Below, piece after piece: positions 56,291 through 64,000 of a stretch of 64,000 bases of DNA. Location: NCBI RefSeq assembly GCF_000003815.2, contig NC_049995.1, forward strand, positions 1,741,378 through 1,805,377, read 5' to 3'. A program made the translations under genes and the position numbers. Source of the DNA: Branchiostoma floridae (lineage: Eukaryota; Chordata; Leptocardii; Amphioxiformes; Branchiostomatidae). Below the pieces are notes generated by a model. That model ran no database searches. It had not been told where the DNA came from and saw nothing but the letters and a program-made list of their open reading frames with translations. Every line of letters begins with the position of its first letter. The stretch's first letter is position 1.

Positions 56291-57105
56291 ATCGTAATAA
56301 TCTGTAACAGTTTGTACTGCCTATGATATGCAAGGAGTGCTGTCATTCCCGACTATGTGAAAAGACCGTTCCCTTAAATAATTAACCCTGACACAAAGAA
56401 TGCCTTTGCAAAGAAAAAATAAACGGTTAGAATAGGTCTCACATAAGACTGTAGACACTCCCTAAGGTTTAACCAAAAATCAATTCCCAAGGGAATGCAT
56501 TCGTGCAATTTTCTAAATTCCTTCAAAGCGATCGTAATACTGTAGAAAATGCCTCCGCCCCTGAGGCGTCGCCAAAAAAAATAGTTTGCTAATATTGTCA
56601 AACAGATAGTTAGATGGATAAGTATGTATACTTCGTCATCATATTTCCCTATCATATTATGCTGGCGATTAACGGTCAAGTTCTGAGAGTTGCACGTACG
56701 ACGTCTAATTTTGGGGAAAAAATCCAAAGAAGAGCATAATTTTAATCATCCCATCAGATTCAGAATAACGCCACACACACAGTAGAACTCGTACCAAGGA
56801 TCGAGCTCGTACCATGGTATGGTATCCAGGCTAGTACCAAGGGCAACCTTTACTGATAACGTTTGTTAGGCAGTGTGGACTGTGTTTCAAATGGTTTTAT
56901 ATTCATTGACATTCATGGCGGCATGGCGCCAAGAGGACAAGTGACAGCACGAATTACACTCCACATAAAAGTCCCTTCGCGTCTTTTTTTTCGGATACAT
57001 GCGCACGATATCTCCTAAAATACTTAATACATCAATTCCTTCTGTTACGTATTCTTCCAGGTAAATTTCAGTGTTAGATATCTTAGAAATTCCAGAAATA
57101 CTCAC

Positions 57106-57154
57106 CCAAAAACACAGGGACATACACTTTCAAAAAGTAACAGACGACCGCCAT
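57106..57154 (-). CDS. Candidate first exon with hydrophobic N-terminus, unidentified gene
   Basis: AAGATGGCGG start context (also a YY1-type site) on the minus strand, encoding MAVVCYFLKVYVPVFLG, signal- or anchor-like, up to a GG|GTGAGTA donor at 57,105. Promoter motifs lie immediately upstream. The protein continues to the left but I could not connect a second exon; a 117-codon minus frame at 56,374-56,727 is not recognised. Confidence 0.4.
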
Positions 57155-57159
57155 CTTGA

Positions 57160-57300
57160 ATCTGCTTCTGTGCTGTGATTTGTCCTTTTCTGCCTACTTT
57201 TAACCAATGGACGATCCCGACTGTCAATCAAAATTAGCTACTTGGCCAATAAGGGAACGGTGTTTAGTCACGTGACTAGAGTGGGCGTGGCTTCGGGATC
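57160..57300. promoter_or_regulatory. Promoter-like cluster: CCAAT boxes, E-box, GC box
   Basis: Within 140 bases: AACCAATGG (57,203-57,211), TGGCCAATAAG (57,243-57,253), the palindrome GTCACGTGAC (57,267-57,276) and GTGGGCGTGGC (57,281-57,291). This is the make-up of a housekeeping-type promoter next to the candidate exon start at 57,154. Confidence 0.45.
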
Positions 57301-57310
57301 TGTCCAAGTA

Positions 57311-57960
57311 GATGATTTGATTTGATTTGATTTTTTGAAATTTCAAACAAGACAATACACGTGGGACACAGGCAGCGATATGCTGGTGTCGTGGCCCACA
57401 CATGAATACATACATACATATCAATTGGTACAATCATTAAAATACAATCATTGCTACAATTTAAAAGTACAATACATCAAGGAGGTTAAAGAATCACCTT
57501 CTTTTAATAACCTCCTTGAATACATCTATAAATCTGGGTATCAATCAGTCAGTCCAGTTTGCCAGTCTTCGTTTAAAGAATTCTTTAACCTCCTTGTTTA
57601 AACACACTGAGACTACCAGCTTGCTTTATTGCCTGGGGCAGATCGTTCCAGAGGCGGGAAGCGTGCGGAATGAAGCTTGACTGGTAAGTCTGGGTCCTGC
57701 AGCGTGGTATGTGGAGATGGGTAGTGTTGCGAAGCCGTAGGCGTGTCTGTGTGGTTCTGTGCTCGCCTCTTGTGGTGGGTATCAGCGGTTGCAGGTGAGG
57801 AGGGACTAAGCCATTCACCAGTTTATACATGAGAACCATGGACTGGAAATGTCTTCTAGTTGCTAGGCTGTCCCATCCAACTTCTTGCATGACGACGCTT
57901 GATAATGTTCGTCTAGCGGCCCCGGTGACAAGGCAGATCAATATTATTTTGCAAAAATGC
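57311..57960 (-). pseudogene. CR1/L2-like LINE, 3' end, interrupted by a MITE
   Basis: On the minus strand the end of a reverse transcriptase protein is readable: MQEVGWDSLATRRHFQSM, MYKLVNGLVPPHLQPL, IPRCRTQTYQSSFIPHASRL and WNDLPQAI. The R-x-LP-RT-Y--SF-P---WN-LP pattern is typical of CR1/L2 and relatives. The coding part is broken at 57,599 by a small palindromic element. The LINE ends with a (AAATC)n tail at 57,313-57,335, so its true 3' end is preserved. Confidence 0.7.
57478..57597. mobile_element. 120-bp palindromic element with CAAGGAGGTTA ends
   Basis: Arms CAAGGAGGTTAAAGAATC and its reverse complement at the other end, with a second inverted word (AATAACCTCCTTG) inside. Inserted near the end of the LINE coding region. 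The same arm occurs as a hairpin at 21,859-21,892. Confidence 0.65.
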
Positions 57961-58199
57961 AGTTTTTGATGAAATACGCCCCTAAAAATATGGAGACGGT
58001 CCATCTGAATATGAAAATTTTGTAAATCTTTAATTGCTAACCCCCCTGTACATGCACCCTGGAGTTTTTAAGTTGACAATGTACTGAACTAGTATAACGT
58101 TAACGCTCTACTACCAAACACGCTTAATGCCTTAGAAATTGTACTTTGGCATCCTTGGCACAATATTTGACTTCAGGAGAGATCATTGTGGATATCTGA

Positions 58200-58440
58200 A
58201 CCTCCAAATGTATTTCCCATGTAAATATGGACTATTCCAAGTCACCCCCATGGCAAAAATGGACTGGTCCAAACTAAAAATTGGACGAAACAGGCTACAC
58301 TATCATAGACTAGGCAAAACCTGTGGTCACATAGAATTACAGGATGTTGGAGCTATTGGAAAATGAACAGATTATATGATCAGGCATTCACACGTTTTGA
58401 GGCTTACCTAGACGTCGAATAAAGTAACAAGAGTGAAGTA
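58200..58440 (-). mobile_element. hAT-like MITE fragment
   Basis: Reverse orientation: GGACTGGTCCAA, AAATTGGAC, ATATGATCAGGCATTCACAC and GAGGCTTAC match the right half of 47,189-47,589. The left half is missing. Confidence 0.5.
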
Positions 58441-59261
58441 TAGTAGTATAGTCTGTAGTCATTTCTACCAATTTTTGCAGTCAATCGCACAGAGGCAGTT
58501 AGCCTTGTAGGATTTTAAAACGCCATTGGTAGTCAAATACTCCGCAAAGCAGATTGCTACTGTTGCCACACCCTCATGTAAAATTTCGTTTAATATAAGG
58601 GTATAGGAGTCAAAAATATACATTTGTTTTGAAAAATGGCCCCGAGTAACTCATTTGTGAAGACTTAATGATGATTATTGTGTTGATGGCATCATGTGGG
58701 TATATGTCCAATGCACCTCTGTACCAAATTTCAGTTAATTAGGTTGTAATACCAGTGCCCCAAAATATGTTTTTTTGGCCTAAAAATGAAAAAAAAAAAA
58801 AATTCAAGGCGTCTATAAAAAAAGGATTAAAAAAACTCCTGGGGGTATTTGCTGTATCTACCTCCATGTCAAATTTTAGCTCATTTGGTCAAGAAATGGA
58901 AAAGTTGAGGATTTGTCAGCAGAAAGAGGAGAAGAAGAAACGCGACAAAGGACAATACATGTTTATTGAAATCCATGCTATAAAAAGTAACATAAGTAGA
59001 ATCAGGTAGATTTGCGTATTAATTAATTGATTTAAAATTTCCATAATTCCAGAGTTTTTCACAACAAAACTTCAATTCATCTTTTACAATTAAGAGCAGG
59101 TATAACATTAGGCCGCAGCAAGTAAATTTTATGGATGACATCAGCATGCTCATTAAATTTGTACCTGGTTTCAGAAAAAAATGTATTGTGCGGGATGTTC
59201 AATTTGACGACAAAGTACCAATATGCCAAAAATGCATTCTGTTATAGCCTATTGATTGTCC

Positions 59262-59341
59262 TCGTAGAAGTGACACTAAGAACGTGCCTTGTAGAAGTGA
59301 CACTAGGAACGTGCCTTGTAGAAGTGACACTAGGAACGTGC
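59262..59341 (+). repeat. 27-bp tandem repeat, three units
   Basis: Three copies of GTAGAAGTGACACTAGGAAC + GTGCCTT, the first with one change. The unit length is a multiple of three, so the frame of the LINE-like remnant that follows stays open through it. Confidence 0.88.
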
Positions 59342-59342
59342 A

Positions 59343-59556
59343 ACACTTTTTGAATCCGCCTACTTGCCTCGTACCAGCACGCATGCGAACCACTCACATA
59401 AGTACAGGAACTCTACGATGCAGGTGTGACACTGCAAAGTATGCATTTCATACCAGTACAATTCCCGAGTGGAACGGCCTCTCCGTCCACATTGTCGACA
59501 GCCCCTCACTGGACACATTCAAGAGCAGCTTGCTGTCATCGCATACCACGTAGTCC
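59343..59556 (+). pseudogene. LINE reverse transcriptase C-terminal remnant
   Basis: The plus frame reads through RCRCDTAKYAFHTSTIPEWN then GLSVHIVDSPSLDTFKSSLL and a stop. F-TIPEWN-L followed by S---F---L is the usual ending of CR1/Jockey-like proteins. Upstream sequence is not reverse transcriptase, so it is strongly 5'-truncated. Confidence 0.55.
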
Positions 59557-60255
59557 AGACGCTACGCCTTCCTTCCTACCAGGAAGTTTGCAGACTATGA
59601 ACTAGAACTTGAACTAGTATTCTACAAGAAGACTAGCTTGATAGTTGTAAGAGTGGCCATGAGTGAAGTTGCCAACTTGGTAAGTAATACCACACTAGTG
59701 TCACTTTTACTACAAAAGTGTACTTGTCTTCTTGAATACAGGAGTGAATACTTTGTTGGCTGCGATACCATGTTATGCCTCTTCATTTTTTAACAACTTT
59801 TATGGTGTTTTTTTTATAAATTAGCCAGCTTTTTTTGTCCTAGAAATTTACATAATTTTTCTTTAGAAATATCTAAATATTTTATGGAAGTATGAGGTCT
59901 CCAAACTCTTGTTTGGTTTAGTCCAACCCAATGTTAATGATCATATCAATGTACCTTTCTTGAACTTGGTAATATACATTTACATGTAGATCACGTGTAA
60001 TATCGGATATCAAAACGTCAGATATTAGTAAAAGAACCAAACTTTCACAAGTTTCATTTCAGGTCTTTTATCTGTACATTGTTCCTATGACAGACTACAG
60101 TTCCACAAACACAACATCATGATCATCTTAACGGATTATTTTCCGGTGAGGTACGTACGTTAGTTTTTCCAATACGCATACCTTCGCGAAATAATCAAGG
60201 CTTATCATGGAGAGTGTTATTATTCAAGACTTTAAAGTATCCTCAATTTATTACT

Positions 60256-61202
60256 AACTAGAGTTCGGCGACCTCATACCTCCATGAAATGTTTAGAGCT
60301 TTAGTAAATTTTATGCAAATATCTGACATACATTATGCAAGTCAGTTTTCATTTGCATATTTGGTATCTGTTTATGTGCCACCTATCATAATTTACATGT
60401 GTTACATCTATTGAAGTCCATTTATTGAAATAATGTAATTATACAATTTCCTCATTAATTATGCAAATAAAGTCCTCATTTGCATAACATGTTTATCATT
60501 ATGAACATCTTATGAGCCTAAGCTACCTGCATGCCTAAAATGATGGCAATCCACCGTTCTTTTCTTCAGTTATCCTCTTTGGAATGTCTTGACAAAAATG
60601 CCCCCGCAGTTCCAAAATTAAATGTTAGGGGGCTGAGACTTGGCCCAGTGTGTCATGACGCTGAAAGCTGTGTACCACCCAAATGGCAAGACCATATCAT
60701 GTCCGGGGCAAGAGATACATTGAAAAAACTGCTGTGATAGAATTTCCTCATTAATGTACTCTAATTTTGCATAAATAGTATTTTATTTTGTACAATATTG
60801 TCTAAGGTACCCACATACCAAAAATCATGAAAATCCGTTGTTCCTTTCTTGAGTTATCCGTTTCAGAAGTTTTTGACAAAAATGCCCCTGCTATACCAAA
60901 TCTGGTCGCTAGGGGGGGCAAACTTATGTCACTTCTTCTTGAGCACAAGAGCTATCTTACACACCCAAATTGTGACCATATCTTGTTCAGAACACGAGAA
61001 AGCAAAACCAGAAGTTGCACTGCAGTACCAAGGGAAGCCGCTAGGGGGCCCAAAATCTCATTATTTTCAGCTTTCGTCACACCTCACCAACACACCAAGT
61101 ATGAAACCAATCTACCCAGCCGTTCTTGAGTTATCTTGATGACAGACATGCAGACACACAAACGCTAGTGAAAATATAACCTCCATGACATTTCATGGAG
61201 GT
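60256..61202 (-). mobile_element. LR-A interspersed element, copy 3
   Basis: From AACTAGAGTTCGGCGACCTC at the left to the ACCTCCATGA palindrome ending at 61,202. The two internal modules are present (core at 60,595-60,660 and 60,876-60,940). About 100 bases shorter than copy 2, with loss of the AT-rich part near the left end. Confidence 0.78.
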
Positions 61203-61206
61203 AATT

Positions 61207-61867
61207 ATCTCCATGAAAAATGGAGATACTGTTTTGGGTGTGTCTGTGTGTGTCTGAGAGTCTGTGCTTCCGGATTTTTATGGCCAGCATAACTCAAGAA
61301 CCTCTGAATGGATCACGATATTTGGTACGTGGGCTGGTGATGGAAAGTCAAAGGTCCAGGTCGATTTGGGGCACCCTAGTATGTAACCTTGGTACTGCAG
61401 CAGAGCTTCCAAGTTTTGTATATTTTGACCTGGACGTGAAGTGATATATGTTTGGGCCCCCTAGCAGCTTGCTCTGGAACTGCTGGGGTGTTTTTGTCAA
61501 AATCGTCCAAGGAGCATGACAAAACATTGGGACGACGGATTTCCATGATGTACATATTGACATGCAAATTATGCAGGTTATGATTTCATTTTAATTTTGA
61601 CGAGGAAAATCTATATTAACAATTATCTACATTATAGGACTCAAATACATGTAACATGTAGTTCTGGTTGGTTAGTAGATACCACGTATGCAAATAAGTC
61701 CCCAATTTGCATAAATAATGTGAAAGTGTCACAATCATTCTAAGTACTTGTAAATGATTGGATTGTCAACATTGTGACCTGCGTAAGTTAGTTAAAGGTG
61801 TCCATAAACAAGCATAAATTATGCAGATGTCCAAGTCATTTGCATAATCAGAATATTTCATGGAGAT
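61207..61867 (+). mobile_element. LR-B element, relative of LR-A
   Basis: Opens with a palindrome around ATCTCCATGA (61,207-61,227) where LR-A has ACCTCCATGA, followed by TGTGTGTCTGAG, AACTCAAGAACCTCTGAATG, GGGCCCCCTAG and a single CTGGGGTGTTTTTGTCAAAA module. It closes with TTTCATGGAGAT at 61,856-61,867. It starts four bases after LR-A copy 3, in the opposite orientation. Confidence 0.65.
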
Positions 61868-63405
61868 CATCTACCTAAAAAGTAAACCTGTGTTTATAGC
61901 AGTTGGAAGTTCTCTTTTATCCACCTCAACTGATCTCAAGTGTGAAACTGATGGAACATTGTCTGTAACTGAAGAAATCAGAAGATAAAGTTCGGCTCAC
62001 ACATGCTAGGTCGGCCAGACAAATATCAGCCTAGAACTTAAAAAAAAATTAAGAAATTAACCCATCGGAACACATGCTTGGGGATGAAACCACGGCCTGA
62101 TTCTGAGGCCAACAAACCATGATGTCACATGAGCCACTACAAGAAGCACAGGAGTCATGGGTATTTCTGACACCTTTAATTACAGCAATCTGCTGTTATG
62201 ACACCATGCTCAATAAGATTGTCACTAGTTTGAAAAACAATACTTTGATTCTAAAATTTTATATCCACATGGCATAAAAAATACTTGCACTTAGTAGTTA
62301 ATAGTTAACGTTACTGTATCTCAACACAAAAGTTGTTTTTTGAACTTTTGTTTACTTCTTTTGATTTCAACATAATTCCGAGAAGAGTGCAATGTACATG
62401 CTATTTCTGTGCCTTATGTCAAATCCAAAGCTAATGTCAGTAAAAAGGAGGGCTATTTTTGAAAAGCTATTTCTAACAATATGCTTAAATCTTCCAATTG
62501 TACAAGTCAGCCAAAATATGTCCATACATGTGACTCTGGATGGTTACATCTCACTGTAACATTATGATAGTATACTGTATAACTATATAATACTAACACT
62601 ACATTTTCGTTGTGCATTCTGCAAGTCATCTCTGTAGGTCTATCCATGCAATTGTACAGCCATTTAGCCCAAGTGGAGAAGATTTCAAGGACTATTGTAT
62701 CAATAGTTTGTTTCTGTCTTGTGTGCTTACTACTTTACATGGCTAGCTAGACTTCCTATTGCCCAAGGTAGTATACATGTACCTGTATTCCATGTGACAC
62801 GTTAACATTGTTTTTATGCCAGCAGCTTCCTCATACTCCACTATGCAAGTGGCTGATTTAAAATGGATATAAGATTTAAGGGATGCTCCATTTGGAGACA
62901 TGCATTCAAAGAATTGAACAACCGACCAACCAATCTGTACTTCAGCCAACATACAACATTTTGCCATTCACAGACTTTGCTGCTGGTTGCAAGGAATTAC
63001 TCTTTGTGGACATTTATGCAAATAGGTAATTAAATAGACATGGAAATTGACAAATAGATTCTCAACCAATCTCAAACACAGTTCAGCTGGAAAAACATGT
63101 CTCTGTTCCAAAATGTATGTGACACTGTGTACCTGTACAGGCAGGTATACACAAGGTGAGATTCATCACTACATGCATGCTTACTGGCACACTGTGTTCT
63201 TGTTCCTCATCTGAGTCATCATGACAATTTGGATTTCGTCCAGAGACCTTTGGCTAAAGGGTGGAATTATCCTGATGATAATGAGCTCCCTTGCTATGCA
63301 TTTAGTATGAAGTTACTTCATGGTACCAGACTCCATTACTAGAAATTACAGATGAAGTGAAGTCAAGTACTTTTACAGCTAGAAAATATGCCACAAACAG
63401 TGATG
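61868..63405. other. No gene seen
   Basis: Unique sequence without supported features. Confidence 0.4.
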
Positions 63406-63410
63406 AAAGC

Positions 63411-63522
63411 TAGGACATAAAAGTTTTCTTTCACACAACCAGTTTTTCTCACCTGCTGACGTTTCGATGTCTGTCAGCAGGTGAGAAAAACTGGTTGTGT
63501 GAAAGAAAAGTTTTATGTCCTA
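63411..63522. repeat. Hairpin with 50-bp arms and 12-base loop
   Basis: 63,411-63,460 pairs with 63,473-63,522 with a single mismatch (at the base pair near TTTTCTTTC/GAAAGAAAAG). The loop is GTTTCGATGTCT. The arm begins AGGACATAAAAGTTTTC and ends CACCTGCTGAC. Near-perfect pairing points to a recent foldback insertion or to RNA structure. Confidence 0.92.
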
Positions 63523-63888
63523 CAAATGTATGATCTACCAACCTGATGAAATTATTTTCGGAAGTGATGAAAGCTGTGGAAGTTATCAATTAACAGTACT
63601 GAAACACATACACATGTTTCTCCAATGCTACACCAGCTAATAAGTTGTTTAAGTGCAAGACAGTCATGCCATGCAAAGTCAGCGCTTATCATTGTCCTTC
63701 CACTCTTTTAAGATAAGCTCCTCCTCGTGAGGATCTTTTAGGTAAATTTGGTGCTTGTACAATTCCTCTCATAAGAGCAACATGACTGGGTAGGTTCCAC
63801 ATTCAACCTGATCTGAAATAGTGGCATGAGTAAAACTAACTTGTTACCTCTAACAGCCTACTAGTACTTACTTAATAATGTAAGTTTA

Positions 63889-63931
63889 ATAACGTTGAGC
63901 TTTTAGTAATGTAATAACGTTGAGCTTTTCT
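63889..63931 (+). repeat. Short direct repeat
   Basis: TAATAACGTTGAGCTTTT occurs at 63,889-63,906 and 63,914-63,931. Nothing else is supported between 63,523 and the window end. Confidence 0.85.
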
Positions 63932-64000
63932 AGTCTCAAGTTGTGATGGCAAAGGCCACCGGTAGTACTCTCCAAGCAGAGGTTGGTGGAAAAAATTGTG

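Overview
This is a stretch of animal nuclear genome from a draft assembly. Amphioxus (Branchiostoma) or a close invertebrate deuterostome is the best guess. The reasons are intron-split genes with GT/AG splice sites, a ribosomal-protein gene with a TOP-type start, a vertebrate-like SDR16C dehydrogenase, very dense small DNA transposons, and recurrent AACGTTAC and ACATGTA words. The species call is inference; no database was searched. Almost all open reading frames in the window are chance or repeat-derived. Layout: (1) 1-3.2 kb holds the 5' half of RPL7 on the minus strand (three exons, 94 residues; the rest lies beyond the left edge), with an assembly gap inside intron 2. (2) 3.2-6.7 kb is the divergent intergenic region with a TAA-flanked MITE, a 1.1-kb interspersed element (called LR-A here) and a hairpin element. 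(3) 6.7-19.1 kb holds a complete seven-exon plus-strand gene for a 306-residue SDR16C5/RDHE2-like dehydrogenase, whose introns are full of transposon remnants and a tandem array of about 193 bp. (4) 19-29 kb has no recognisable gene: pogo-like, Harbinger-like and hAT-like elements, a tRNA-derived SINE and local tandem duplications. (5) 29.1-35.5 kb is one 44-bp satellite array broken by two large insertions. The first contains a pair of related elements sharing both ends, an array of regularly spaced small hairpins and a nested Mutator-like MITE with its empty site in the same window. (6) 36.2-36.5 kb has an orphan 3' part of a histone H2B gene. (7) 38.9-45.2 kb contains LR-A, a 158-bp satellite, two LINE 3' remnants, a piggyBac-like element and a pogo-like element. 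(8) 45.5-57.3 kb contains several candidate single exons of unidentified genes and a pair of near-identical elements in inverted orientation (48,992-52,132). (9) 57.3-64 kb has LINE remnants, LR-A and its relative LR-B, and a 50-bp-stem hairpin. RPL7 and the dehydrogenase point away from each other and show no sign of shared function. The rest of the window is mostly a record of transposition. The most unusual structures are the phased hairpin array (30.5-31.6 kb), the inverted pair with a tRNA-like internal segment, and the 9-bp in-frame duplication in the NAD-binding strand of the dehydrogenase.
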